64,000 nucleotides of DNA from the NCBI GenBank assembly GCA_001897445.1, contig MKSX01000022.1, forward strand, positions 1 to 64,000. The letters run 5' to 3'. This stretch comes from Alphaproteobacteria bacterium 33-17. GTDB lineage: Bacteria; Pseudomonadota; Alphaproteobacteria; Rickettsiales; 33-17. A program made the translations under genes and the position numbers. The notes under the pieces were generated by a model. That model saw only the letters and a program-made list of their open reading frames with translations. It was not told the origin of the DNA and searched no databases. Of this stretch, positions 1 to 8,854 are shown piece after piece (position 1 is the first letter of the stretch; each line of letters begins with the position of its first letter).

Positions 1-771
1 GCTGGTCAGAATAATGGCGTTGGAGTTGCTCCTTCGGCTCCAATACCATCGGCTTCTACCAGTGTGATTCCATCGGTTCCCAAGCCACAAGTGCCAGTTC
101 AGCAGCCTTCTAGTAAGTCAACGGCTCCAGAACCAACTGCTGCTTATAGAAATTTCGATCCATATACTGGAACTATGTTTAATGGAGCAACACCACCATC
201 TGGTTCCACAACTACAGTCACAACGCCAGCATCACCTACTACTTCAGCAACTCCATCGGCTCCTGCTCCAGCTCCAGCAGCTACAGGTAGCTCTGGCATA
301 ACCCCTCCTCAGGTTCCTAACCCTCCAGCGCCAACTCAGGTAGGAAAAGAAGCTGTTATAAAGCATATGGATAGTAAGTTTAAAGCATCATTTAGCCTTA
401 AAAGCATTATTAAAGTTGGTTTGACCTTAGCAAGAAGAATTGGTATTGGTGCATTTTTATTCAAAGGCACCAAGAATATAATGTCGCGTCCTCTTGCTAT
501 CGGTATTTCGGCTGCTGCAAGTATCGCTTTCAACTACTTTGTTTTTGAGAAAGGAAACTACAAACCAACATCTAAATTCGGTAAGTTCATATGTGAATAT
601 GTTTTAGGTGGGCGTAACAGCTTAGAAGATCAAAAAGCAATTGATGCATATAAAAATGCTAATAATATGGCAGATGACGCTAAAATTGCAGCTGACAATC
701 ATCCAAAACAAACAAGCTGGACTGACTTAGCCTTAGGTACAAGAAATACTCGCCAATATAAAGGCTTGTAA
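1..771 (+). CDS. C-terminal part of a Pro/Thr-linker membrane-module protein (5' end outside window)
   Basis: The reading frame is open from base 1, so the gene begins upstream of the window; a GTG at 64 is only an internal codon. The visible part has a Pro/Thr/Ser/Ala-rich low-complexity linker (to about base 340), followed by a module of about 140 residues. The module has a basic segment with LARRIGIG, a hydrophobic helix around LAIGISAAASIAFNYF, the motif LGGRNS and the terminus GTRNTRQYKGL. The same module ends the proteins at 1078-2916 and 11941-14364 and, more distantly, 10595-11884. By analogy with those, the missing N-terminus probably carries ankyrin repeats. Function is unknown; a secreted, membrane-associated effector is an inference from the architecture and the nearby virB genes. 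Confidence 0.8.
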   Translation, partial: AGQNNGVGVAPSAPIPSASTSVIPSVPKPQVPVQQPSSKSTAPEPTAAYRNFDPYTGTMFNGATPPSGSTTTVTTPASPTTSATPSAPAPAPAATGSSGITPPQVPNPPAPTQVGKEAVIKHMDSKFKASFSLKSIIKVGLTLARRIGIGAFLFKGTKNIMSRPLAIGISAAASIAFNYFVFEKGNYKPTSKFGKFICEYVLGGRNSLEDQKAIDAYKNANNMADDAKIAADNHPKQTSWTDLALGTRNTRQYKGL

Positions 772-796
772 TCTTTTTTTGATTTATCAATTACTA

Positions 797-837
797 AATC
801 GAGGTTTGAATGGGAATGAAATCTATAAACCTCGATT
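797..837 (+). terminator. hairpin downstream of the module gene
   Basis: A perfect 11-base inverted repeat, AATCGAGGTTT (797-807) and AAACCTCGATT (827-837), with a 19-base loop. It lies 26 bases after the stop codon. There is no good T-run after it, so it may act as an mRNA 3' stabiliser rather than a classical terminator. Confidence 0.45.
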
Positions 838-859
838 GATTAAAGTTTTTAAAAGATAT

Positions 860-884
860 AGAGCTATTTCTATTAAATAGCTCT
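860..884 (+). repeat. short perfect hairpin in the 772-1077 gap
   Basis: AGAGCTATTT (860-869) and AAATAGCTCT (875-884) form a 10-bp stem with a 5-base loop. The core AGCTATTT/AAATAGCT recurs in the terminator at 2924-2968, which follows the next module gene. The rest of the 306-base gap holds only a candidate promoter near its end. Confidence 0.4.
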
Positions 885-964
885 AAGTGGTTCAAAACCA
901 TATTTTTCATAAAAAAATATTAAGATCTAACTAGCTAATATTAACAAAAAGTTAAATTACAATA

Positions 965-993
965 TTGATAATTACCTTGTTTTATGATATTAT
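965..993 (+). promoter_or_regulatory. candidate sigma70 promoter for the ankyrin gene at 1078
   Basis: TTGATA (965-970) and TATTAT (988-993) are separated by 17 bases, about 85 bases before the ATG. The region is very AT-rich, so a chance match is possible. Confidence 0.4.
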
Positions 994-1077
994 ATCCCAA
1001 TTAAATCATAAACTATACAGTCATGACAAAAGCAATTTTAAGACCTCATTTATATACATTTATTAGAAATTATATGA

Positions 1078-2916
1078 ATGGTCGAACAACCATTAACAAA
1101 GTTACTGAAGCTTTTAAATACAATACAGAACTATAAAAACAATAATAATACAGAGAACCATATGGCAAAAGATTCAAATAATGTTCCAGTAGAATTAATT
1201 AAAGAGTATATTGATTTAGCTGGTAAAACCACAAATCTCACTCTTTTAAATGCAAAAGCAAATGAACTTATTGAAAAGCTAAAGGAATTAAGCAATAAGT
1301 TTTCAGAAGAACAAATAAAAAGCATATTATCTAGTATAGATTCGAGTGGACTTACAATTTTACATTATGCAGTTTATACGAATTTTGACCTTGTTAAAAC
1401 TTTAGTCGAAGGTGGAGTTGATGTTAATAATGTTGCGTCTATTTCTAAAGCAACACCACTTATGGCTGCTGCAAAAGCAAGCAAAAATAATCCTGTACCA
1501 TATCTTGAAATTGCTAAATACTTAATTTCTAAAGGTGCAGATTTAGAGCTTCTTGATAAAGATAAAAATAGCGCTCTTTTCCTCGCTGTAAAAAGTGATA
1601 ATGTTGAAATAGCAAAGTTGCTTATTGACAATAAGGCACAAACAGATAGAAATTTATATCCATCTTTATTTTCTATAGCTTTAAGTAAGAAACATAATGA
1701 ACTTTTACCATTACTTGTAAATGAGAAAGTTTTTAAATTTGCTTTAAATGATTATATGAAAAAATCAAGTGACAATGTTGTACTTGAAATAATTAAGCAT
1801 ATTGATAAAACTCAGGAATTTTATAACAAAGTTATTGTAAATCAATTTAAAAGTGTGTGCGAAACTGTAAATTATGTTGCTGACTTAGATTTCTTATACA
1901 ATTCTCTTAATGTAGATGAAAATAAAGCAATGTTTATTTTTGAAAACTTAAAAGCTGAAAGTTTAAATGATACTTTTATTAAATATCTTATTGAAAAGCA
2001 TATTGAAGAAAATAATAATTTAAACTCAATTCTTGATATTACTAATATTGAATTTAATAAGACAATAACATGCCATCGTATTGCCACAATTATTAAACAA
2101 AAAATTTCTGTATTATCTACTGAGTTTGTGGAAAAAATAACAAATGAGCAAATTAAATTACATTTAAAAGCTTTAATTAAGAATGATATTGTACATAATG
2201 ATAATTCTACAACCGTACCCACCCCAGTTCCACCAGTAGATTTATCTAAGACTAGTCCTGATAAATCAGTAACACCATCATCGACCACTACTTCTGGAAA
2301 TTCGGTTACGACTACGGGGGCTGCATTACGTGGAGTGACACCGCCATCTGGTTCCACAACTACAGTCACAACGCCAGCATCACCTATTACGACAGCAACT
2401 CCAGCGACTCCTGCGGCTCCAGCTCCTGCAGCTACAGGTAGTTCTGGCACAACCCCTCCTCAGGTTCCTAAGCCACAAGCGCCAGTTCAGCTTAGTAAAG
2501 AAGCTGTTATGAAACATATGAACAGTAAATTTAAGGCATCATTTAGCCTTACAAATATTGTTAAAGTTGGTTTTACTTTAGCAAGAAGAGTTGGTATTGG
2601 TGCATTAATATTTAAAGGTATCAAGAATTTAATGCCGCGCCCTCTTGCTATCGGTATTTCGGCTGTCGCAAGTATAGTTTTCAACTACTTTGCTCTTGAG
2701 AAGGGTAATTACTCACCAACATCTAAACTAGGCAAGTTTATATGCGAATATGTGTTAGGTGGACGTAACAGTGCTGAAGATCAGAAAGTGGTTGAGCCTT
2801 ATGTAGCAACTATACCACTTGATGTTAAAAGCGAAGCAAGAACACATATATATCAAACAAGTTTGTTAGATATGGCTGTAGGCACAAGAAACACTCGCCA
2901 ATATAAAGGCTTGTAA
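1078..2916 (+). CDS. ankyrin-repeat protein with Pro/Thr linker and C-terminal membrane module
   Basis: This 612-residue protein has about three ankyrin repeats at residues 90-190 (for example LTILHYAVYTNFDLVKTLV). A helical, poorly conserved middle follows to about 375, then a Pro/Thr/Ser linker to about 465. It ends in the 140-residue module shared with 1-771 and 11941-14364: LARRVGIG, LAIGISAVASIVFNYF, LGGRNS, GTRNTRQYKGL. An alternative in-frame ATG at 1162 (giving MAKDSNN) would remove 28 residues; neither start has a clear ribosome site, so the start is uncertain. Ankyrin repeats bind proteins and are typical of Rickettsiales T4SS effectors. Secretion is inferred, not shown. Confidence 0.88.
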   Translation: MVEQPLTKLLKLLNTIQNYKNNNNTENHMAKDSNNVPVELIKEYIDLAGKTTNLTLLNAKANELIEKLKELSNKFSEEQIKSILSSIDSSGLTILHYAVYTNFDLVKTLVEGGVDVNNVASISKATPLMAAAKASKNNPVPYLEIAKYLISKGADLELLDKDKNSALFLAVKSDNVEIAKLLIDNKAQTDRNLYPSLFSIALSKKHNELLPLLVNEKVFKFALNDYMKKSSDNVVLEIIKHIDKTQEFYNKVIVNQFKSVCETVNYVADLDFLYNSLNVDENKAMFIFENLKAESLNDTFIKYLIEKHIEENNNLNSILDITNIEFNKTITCHRIATIIKQKISVLSTEFVEKITNEQIKLHLKALIKNDIVHNDNSTTVPTPVPPVDLSKTSPDKSVTPSSTTTSGNSVTTTGAALRGVTPPSGSTTTVTTPASPITTATPATPAAPAPAATGSSGTTPPQVPKPQAPVQLSKEAVMKHMNSKFKASFSLTNIVKVGFTLARRVGIGALIFKGIKNLMPRPLAIGISAVASIVFNYFALEKGNYSPTSKLGKFICEYVLGGRNSAEDQKVVEPYVATIPLDVKSEARTHIYQTSLLDMAVGTRNTRQYKGL

Positions 2917-2923
2917 TATAACA

Positions 2924-2968
2924 AAAAAAAAGCTATTTAGGTTTTTATAACTTAAATAGCTTTTTTTT
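2924..2968. terminator. bidirectional Rho-independent terminator
   Basis: A run of eight A, then GCTATTTA, a short loop, and TAAATAGC followed by eight T. The stem is symmetric, with A-run and T-run, and sits between the convergent genes ending at 2916 (+) and 2983 (-), so it can end transcription in both directions. Confidence 0.85.
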
Positions 2969-2982
2969 ATAAATTTTTTGGA

Positions 2983-3255
2983 CTAGCTACCTAAACCAAG
3001 GTTTCTTAAAGTATCATTTCTTTCATAAATAGATTTTTCTTGAGGAAAAAGTTTACTACATCCGTGCGACTCTAAGAATCTTCTAATTGCATCTGGATTC
3101 TCACCGTTGTTATTTAATTCTTCTGTAATTTTGTAACAGTCACTAAGTCTTTTAAGCTTTTTAATATCACTTCTGGCATTTGGAAATAATTTATCAAATT
3201 CAACTGATTTACGTTCAAATTTTTTTCTAAAACTTTCTTCTGTATGTTTACCCAT
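2983..3255 (-). CDS. small hypothetical protein, charged and helical
   Basis: This 90-residue protein starts MGKHTEESFRKKFERK. It is Lys/Glu/Arg-rich and mostly helical by composition, with no signal peptide, membrane segment or family motif that I recognise. An AAGGG about 10 bases before the ATG is a plausible ribosome site. It is divergent from flhB and convergent with the ankyrin gene, sharing its terminator. Function unknown. Confidence 0.6.
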   Translation of the reverse strand: MGKHTEESFRKKFERKSVEFDKLFPNARSDIKKLKRLSDCYKITEELNNNGENPDAIRRFLESHGCSKLFPQEKSIYERNDTLRNLGLGS

Positions 3256-3401
3256 TATATTTATACCCTTGTAAATTCGTTAAATTTATCTTTATACTAT
3301 CATAGAGATAAATTTTAATTTTTCAATTATTTTGTTTACCGCAGGTTTTAAATGGTTATATTAAAATAATATTTTAATTTTTAACTTTGGTATACAAATT
3401 A

Positions 3402-4478
3402 GTGGCTGAAGAAGGCGAAGACAAGTCGCAAAAAACCGAAGATCCCACGCCCAGACGGCTTGAGGAAGCCTTAAAACGTGGACAAATAATATATTCAAAA
3501 GAAGTTACTAACTTCCTGGTTTTCTTGGCAATTGTTGCTATAGTTTGGCAAGGTCTTCCTATTATAGGTCGGCAAGCTATTTTCGATTTTCGAAAGTATA
3601 TACAACGCCCGGATGAATTTGGACTTACTGAAAACTTACTCAAAGAAATATTGTATGAGGTGAGTTTAGATTTTATGTTACTATCTTTAGTGCCTGCGTG
3701 TGTAGTAATGGTTATGGCGATAGTTTCTGTATTTGTACAAAATGGTCAGATCAATTTTTCAGCCGAGCCATTAATACCTAAGTTTGAAAAAATATCACCA
3801 ATAAAGGGATTAGGCAGACTTTTTTCAACAAAAACAGTTGTGGAGCTTGTTAAGGGCTTAATAAAGCTCACTATTACAGGTGTAATATGTTATCTAACTG
3901 TAAAGTCTTCTCTAAAAAGATTAAAAACCATATATGATCATGAAATTTTCTCGGTTATAACTTTTATTCATTCTATGGCAAAAGAGCTGGTGCTATCGGT
4001 AGCAATCATACTGTTTTTTATGGCGATTTTCGATTATTTGTATCAGCGCTTTGATTATATGCAAAATTTACGTATGTCACGTCACGAGCTTAAAGAGGAA
4101 TACAAAGAAACCGAAGGTAGCCCTGAAATTAAAGCTAAACTTAAGAAAATGCGTAGCGAGCGTGCAAATAAGCGTATGCTTGCCAATGTTCCTAAAGCAG
4201 ATGTGATTATTACTAACCCAACTCACTATGCGGTTGCGCTGCAGTACGATCCGCAGACAATGCCAGCGCCAATGGTTATTGCTAAAGGTGTGGATCATAT
4301 GGCATTTAAAATTAGGGATATTGGTACTAAAAATAATGTGCCGATTGTTGAAAACCCTAGCCTTGCCCGTGATCTTCACAGGTTAGTGGAAGTTGATGAA
4401 TCAATACCACTTGACTTATACCAAACTGTTGCGGAAGTTATTAGCTACGTGTATAAGATTAAGGGCAAATCTCTGTAA
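3402..4478 (+). CDS. flhB: flagellar type III export gate protein FlhB
   Basis: FlhB is the inner-membrane export-gate protein whose autocleaved cytoplasmic domain switches the flagellar export apparatus from rod/hook to filament substrates. The sequence has the typical start AEEGEDKSQKTEDPTPRRL, four hydrophobic segments in the N-terminal 210 residues and the autocleavage motif NPTH at residues 272-275. I chose GTG at 3402 because it begins exactly at the family N-terminus; a TTG at 3387 would add five residues. Length (358) is normal, so the gene looks intact. It stands alone among accessory genes, far from the other flagellar genes in the window. Confidence 0.95.
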   Translation: MAEEGEDKSQKTEDPTPRRLEEALKRGQIIYSKEVTNFLVFLAIVAIVWQGLPIIGRQAIFDFRKYIQRPDEFGLTENLLKEILYEVSLDFMLLSLVPACVVMVMAIVSVFVQNGQINFSAEPLIPKFEKISPIKGLGRLFSTKTVVELVKGLIKLTITGVICYLTVKSSLKRLKTIYDHEIFSVITFIHSMAKELVLSVAIILFFMAIFDYLYQRFDYMQNLRMSRHELKEEYKETEGSPEIKAKLKKMRSERANKRMLANVPKADVIITNPTHYAVALQYDPQTMPAPMVIAKGVDHMAFKIRDIGTKNNVPIVENPSLARDLHRLVEVDESIPLDLYQTVAEVISYVYKIKGKSL

Positions 4479-4531
4479 CTTGAATAGAATTATTTTTATA
4501 AACTGGACATGTGAATCATGTTTATTTGATT

Positions 4532-4630
4532 GCGAAAAACGCCAAAGCGTTTATTCGCTTAAAAATGGGTGTTAAGTAAAAAAATAGTTCCCCGGACTAT
4601 TTTTTTACTTCCCCCAGCTCACCCATTTTT
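4532..4630. terminator. nested palindromes between flhB and the convergent ankyrin gene
   Basis: Three nested or adjacent stems. The first is GCGAA+AAACGC (4532-4542) with GCGTTT+TTCGC (4547-4558). The second is an outer stem, AAAAATGGGTG (4561-4571) with CACCCATTTTT (4620-4630). The third is an inner 15-bp stem at 4574-4588 with 4596-4610, containing an A-run and a T-run around a CCCCGG-like loop. It is a strong bidirectional terminator. The left flank from 4557 shares 19 of 21 bases with 44237-44257. Confidence 0.8.
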
Positions 4631-4657
4631 AATCTCATATACCTTATCTTTAAAATT

Positions 4658-7174
4658 TTAAATTATTCTAGCTATTCCCTCGTTGGCATCATCTAGATCC
4701 CTAAACATACTATCTAAATTTCGCTCTACTTTAGGCACTTTATCTTTAGGATAATACTTTTTTAAATGATCTTTTCTATAACATATCTGATATCCTTTGA
4801 TATCCTTTTGGAATTTTTCAAGCAACTCCTGATCATCTTTTTGCAATATTATTTCATAGAAATCGTTTAATTTTGGTATATGAGATAACGCCTTAAAATC
4901 ATCTAAATACTTTATAGCAATTTGAAGAGATTTATCGGGAGAGTAATTTTGCTTTTGCAGCTCTTCAATAACATACGATAAATCAATTCCTGCCATTTTA
5001 TCGATATATATACTTAAATTAATCCAGGGCATTATTTGGAAAAATTCTTTTTCAGTTCTTTTAGATTTTTTAATTTGCTCTAAAATATTATCCGTGCTTA
5101 AAGCTCCTGACTCTAAAATAGCTTTAAGTGTCACAATGCATTTATGATTTATAAGTGTCTTTAAGCCAATAATTTGATTATCTTGATACGTTGTTTTGAG
5201 CGCAACTTTTTTAGCGATATCTTGCGGTACTCCTGCTAATAATACCTTTGTGATATGACCTTGGTTATATCTATACGTGTTTAACAATGGTCTAGTTATT
5301 GCTAATTCTAAATCTATCTCAGGAATGAAGTTTAGAAAAAACCTTATTATTTGAATCTGATCTTTACCATGATAAGTGTCACTCAGTTTGTAAATAGCAT
5401 AATAGTTACGTTCCTTTAACATATTTTTAAATTTTTCTGGTGATAAAGAGTACAGAAAATGAATTTTCTCTATATTACTTCTTTTATAATAAAGTATGCT
5501 CATTAGCATATTGTGACCGTGCACAAGCCCACCATTACTTGATAGGACATTTTCTGTAAGCTCTGGGAATTCCTCAAATAATGCCATTAATGCAACTAAT
5601 TTGCCATATTTAGCTACATCATGAAATAAACTATATTCTTTACCTACTATATAATTAGCCATTTTATCCCTTCCTACGGTATTTAAAATAGCTGATACCA
5701 ATTCAAAATTTTCTTTGCGATACGCATGTTCTAAAACGAAATGACAGTCATCAATGTCAATAATTGCCGAATCCTCTTTTGCCTTTTCTTCTTTATAAAA
5801 TTTATGCAGCAGATATCTTCCTATATTTGTATAGCCAAGGCGACAAGACCAAAATAATTTTCTGCAATTAGAATCTTGGCTAATTATTTGCACAATACCT
5901 TCGGGAAATAATCTGTATATTTCATACTTTTCTTTTAAATCCCTAACGTTAATCATCATTTCAAGTTTAAGATTTCCATCTACTTCGTTTAGAAAGAATT
6001 CTATTATTTCAGCCTTAGAGCGCTTGCATATTTCTCTAAATACCTCAAATTGATTATATTTAATAAATTCTTCCTTTTCAGCTTTTGTAAGGGTTTTATA
6101 AAGGATAATTAATGAATCTAGTTGTATTGGCTTTATTAAACTCATAAAATAAGAACGAGTAAATCCGACTCTTAATCTGCGATAATCATTTAGTATAGCA
6201 AACTTATGTAAATCTTCTGGCAAAATTTGACTACTTAAAAAGATAAATAGCTCAGAATTGCCACTAAAATAAGCCTCAGTAAGTACATAAAAATTATTAA
6301 AGACCAAAGCTTCTTTTAAAATGGTTTGATCTAACAATTTAAATATTTCTATTTCACCTGACTCAGCTGGATATCCTAAGCTTCTAAAATTATTCTTAAT
6401 TCCACGAACAATGCTTAAATGGCTTGTTTTATGCGATTTTTCTAAACATAGCTTGGCAAATTCGGGTTTATCATACATACAGGCATAGTTAAAAACTAAC
6501 TGCAAAAAACTGTTCTTATTTTCTGGCTGTATGTTACTCAACAAAAAATTAAAAGATTCAATATAATCTTTTTTAATGATTTCTTCTAAAGTAAAGTCAG
6601 GAGATGAGAGGTGTTTTAAAGCTTCTAATTTATTCTCAGTATACAATGCCTCAAATAAAGTTTGAGCAATTTCAATATGACCGCATCTCAGAGCATTACC
6701 AATAGAAGCATAATTTTTGCGATATCCTTTTATGATTAAATTTGTAGTATCTTTTGAAAAGAGACTTATAAATAATCTTACAGATTTAACATTTCCCGTT
6801 TCACATAAAATTTCTAAAGGGTTATAGCCGTAATTTTCTCTAGTTAAGATTTCCAGTAGTTTTTCTTTACCTAAATATTCTGTAAGTTTTTCAATTAATT
6901 TTGGATAATTATAGTCGCAAGCTTCTGTAAAAATATTACAATTTTGATTATTTTGAATATTAGCTTTTAATATTTCTGGAGTGATTTTTTCAATTAGTTT
7001 TAACGATATGTTTTCAGAAATTACAATTGCTTGAAAGTATATATTATTAGGTATATTTTCTATCTCAGTTTTACTCAAATTTTTGAAAGAATTTTCTAAA
7101 TCTTTCTCATTATCACTTATTATAGCTTCATATAAATCTGAATAAATTTCAGCAACAGTTTGTTGGCGGCGCAT
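4658..7174 (-). CDS. large helical-repeat protein with degenerate ankyrin-like repeats
   Basis: This 838-residue protein has no signal peptide or clear membrane helix. It is built almost entirely of helical pairs spaced like ankyrin repeats but lacking the canonical TPLH core: for example NPLEILCETGNVKSVRLFI, IGNALRCGHIEIAQTLFEA and FWSCRLGYTNIGRYLLHKF. It is probably an alpha-solenoid interaction protein derived from ankyrin repeats. Start at 7174: AAGGTAAT lies 5-12 bases upstream but inside a perfect hairpin (7175-7212). It lies downstream of another ankyrin gene on the same strand. Function unknown; an effector role is a guess from context. Confidence 0.85.
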   Translation of the reverse strand: MRRQQTVAEIYSDLYEAIISDNEKDLENSFKNLSKTEIENIPNNIYFQAIVISENISLKLIEKITPEILKANIQNNQNCNIFTEACDYNYPKLIEKLTEYLGKEKLLEILTRENYGYNPLEILCETGNVKSVRLFISLFSKDTTNLIIKGYRKNYASIGNALRCGHIEIAQTLFEALYTENKLEALKHLSSPDFTLEEIIKKDYIESFNFLLSNIQPENKNSFLQLVFNYACMYDKPEFAKLCLEKSHKTSHLSIVRGIKNNFRSLGYPAESGEIEIFKLLDQTILKEALVFNNFYVLTEAYFSGNSELFIFLSSQILPEDLHKFAILNDYRRLRVGFTRSYFMSLIKPIQLDSLIILYKTLTKAEKEEFIKYNQFEVFREICKRSKAEIIEFFLNEVDGNLKLEMMINVRDLKEKYEIYRLFPEGIVQIISQDSNCRKLFWSCRLGYTNIGRYLLHKFYKEEKAKEDSAIIDIDDCHFVLEHAYRKENFELVSAILNTVGRDKMANYIVGKEYSLFHDVAKYGKLVALMALFEEFPELTENVLSSNGGLVHGHNMLMSILYYKRSNIEKIHFLYSLSPEKFKNMLKERNYYAIYKLSDTYHGKDQIQIIRFFLNFIPEIDLELAITRPLLNTYRYNQGHITKVLLAGVPQDIAKKVALKTTYQDNQIIGLKTLINHKCIVTLKAILESGALSTDNILEQIKKSKRTEKEFFQIMPWINLSIYIDKMAGIDLSYVIEELQKQNYSPDKSLQIAIKYLDDFKALSHIPKLNDFYEIILQKDDQELLEKFQKDIKGYQICYRKDHLKKYYPKDKVPKVERNLDSMFRDLDDANEGIARII

Positions 7175-7212
7175 ATATTACCTTAATAATATTTATTAAA
7201 TTAAGGTAATAT
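7175..7212 (-). promoter_or_regulatory. leader hairpin covering the ribosome binding site
   Basis: A perfect 13-base inverted repeat: on the minus strand ATATTACCTTAAT (7212-7200), a 12-base loop, then ATTAAGGTAATAT (7187-7175), directly followed by the ATG at 7174. The Shine-Dalgarno-like AAGG lies in the 3' arm, so folding would hide it. Translational control is inferred; the palindrome could also be a protein-binding site. Confidence 0.6.
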
Positions 7213-7241
7213 ACCTATCACGATGTAATATCAACCAAAAG

Positions 7242-8636
7242 TTAGTCGCTGAGACTTTTGTAAATCTGCGCACTTCTTGTGCTTATAACTCTATCAACAA
7301 ACGCCAAATTGTTGCTACTTAAGTTTTCTTCAGTCATCGCCATGATTCTATAGCAAATTTCGTTAGGAAGGTCTGGCTCCGCTTTCTGCAGGAAACTACC
7401 AACAAAATCTTGTTTACATACAAGTGCAGTATTGCCCAGATCATATTCGATTTTGATAGCATCCTTAACCTTATGATTTGAATAAATATGTTCATTTGGT
7501 GATAAATTCGGTTTGCGTATCATGCTTTTAAAAATGCTTGATATGGAATATAAAGATGAAATAATAATATTATCATTCGGTATTAATGTTATTGCAGTAT
7601 AAACATTTTGAAATTGATTATAAATTTCATTAAGTTCATTACATATATTTTTTGCTGTTTTATTGGCATCTTCTTTGGTAACGGATCCTAAAATGTAAGG
7701 GTCTAAATTAATTTTCATAAAATGAAAAGTATTTGAAAACATTAAATCTTTATTAAAGTGTGTTTGCATCTCACGTAAAGCCAATAATAGCTCTACTGCA
7801 GAATACTCTCCTTTCTTACATAAATTTGCCTTGTAGCATGCTTTAAGTAGTAACATTGGTAAATTATCATTCCTGATTACTCTGTCTTTAAGGATAATTT
7901 TACCTAGGTCAAAATTTTCTGAATATGTACTAATAACCAGTAATGTTTCAAAATCATTTGTTGCCGAAATTGTATCTTTTAAGACTTTTTCAGAGTATAA
8001 TTTATTATTTATCAGATACTTAAGTAAATTAATATGCTTTCTGCAAGCCGCCATTCTAAATGGCGAAGATGAAAAATCAATTTTATATCCTGTTTGTAGG
8101 TACTCTGCCTTACTGTTTATAAGAAGCTCAAAAATTTCTTCCATTTTTTCAGAAAGTTCTAGTTTATTGATAGTTATATTATGAGCAAGTACCTGAATAG
8201 GCATTTGAGACAAAATATTCATTAAATTGGGGTAAGCTTTATTAGTTAAAAGTAATCTGATAATTTTAAGAGTATTCTCATCAGGTATTTTTTCACAAGC
8301 CAGATGTAAAGGCGTGTTATTATGAGTGCTTAACCTTGAATTAGGATCCGCACCATTCTTTAGTAATGTATTAACCCATTCAGGGTTGTTCAGTGACACT
8401 GCTAAATGTAATGGGCTTTCAAAACCCTCGGTAATTCTAAGTAAGGAATTAAACTTACTACACATCAGTTGATTGACAAAACTTACAAAACCAGGGTCAG
8501 TAGAGGCCTGTAAATTAAGTTTATATTGTGAAATAAGATTATTCACAAAGTAATTTAAAACTGAATAATCACTAGATTTACCTAGTAATTTGTTAAAATC
8601 TTTTCGCTTTTTAGTATTATTTTTATTTAATGCCAT
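7242..8636 (-). CDS. ankyrin-repeat protein
   Basis: This 464-residue protein starts MALNKNNTKKRKDF. GAGG sits 8 bases before this ATG, and the start fits better than one 53 codons upstream, whose extra sequence is hydrophobic and AT-derived. N-terminal ankyrin repeats (PLHLAVSLNNPEWVNTLL, TPLHLACEK) occupy roughly residues 85-155; more degenerate repeats follow, then a helical C-terminal half without recognised motifs. It is the upstream gene of a two-gene ankyrin cluster, 67 bases before the 4658-7174 gene. Probably an intracellular interaction protein or effector; target unknown. Confidence 0.85.
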   Translation of the reverse strand: MALNKNNTKKRKDFNKLLGKSSDYSVLNYFVNNLISQYKLNLQASTDPGFVSFVNQLMCSKFNSLLRITEGFESPLHLAVSLNNPEWVNTLLKNGADPNSRLSTHNNTPLHLACEKIPDENTLKIIRLLLTNKAYPNLMNILSQMPIQVLAHNITINKLELSEKMEEIFELLINSKAEYLQTGYKIDFSSSPFRMAACRKHINLLKYLINNKLYSEKVLKDTISATNDFETLLVISTYSENFDLGKIILKDRVIRNDNLPMLLLKACYKANLCKKGEYSAVELLLALREMQTHFNKDLMFSNTFHFMKINLDPYILGSVTKEDANKTAKNICNELNEIYNQFQNVYTAITLIPNDNIIISSLYSISSIFKSMIRKPNLSPNEHIYSNHKVKDAIKIEYDLGNTALVCKQDFVGSFLQKAEPDLPNEICYRIMAMTEENLSSNNLAFVDRVISTRSAQIYKSLSD

Positions 8637-8799
8637 AGCGAACCTCAATAAATAGTTAATCAAATATATAATTATACATCTTTTTGTAACTATAAACCAG
8701 ATTTGTGAACTTAAAAAAATATATATTAATATTTTTCTATATTTTTCAACGACATGTTGATTAAGTATAAAACTTTTATTATAATCTTTAAACATACAA

Positions 8800-8828
8800 T
8801 TGTTAATTTATTAAAACAAATGTATAAT
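8800..8828 (+). promoter_or_regulatory. sigma70 promoter for the copper chaperone gene
   Basis: TTGTTA (8800-8805) and a perfect TATAAT (8823-8828) are 17 bases apart, 26 bases before the ATG at 8855. It lies in the divergent gap between two genes and correctly faces the downstream one. Confidence 0.65.
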
Positions 8829-8854
8829 TAAATGATAATTTGAGAGATTTTGTT

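Noticed and set aside
1872-2450. 192-codon open frame on the minus strand
   Set aside because: It is antisense to the linker of the 1078-2916 ankyrin gene; its Val/Ala-rich protein mirrors the Thr/Pro/Ala codons, and it has no family match or ribosome site.
4393-4575. 60-codon open frame overlapping the end of flhB
   Set aside because: It mostly overlaps flhB in another frame and ends inside the terminator palindromes; no ribosome site or homology.
8637-8795. 53-codon upstream extension of the 7242-8636 ankyrin gene
   Set aside because: The extension is hydrophobic and AT-derived, while the internal ATG has GAGG at the right distance and a normal cytoplasmic start.
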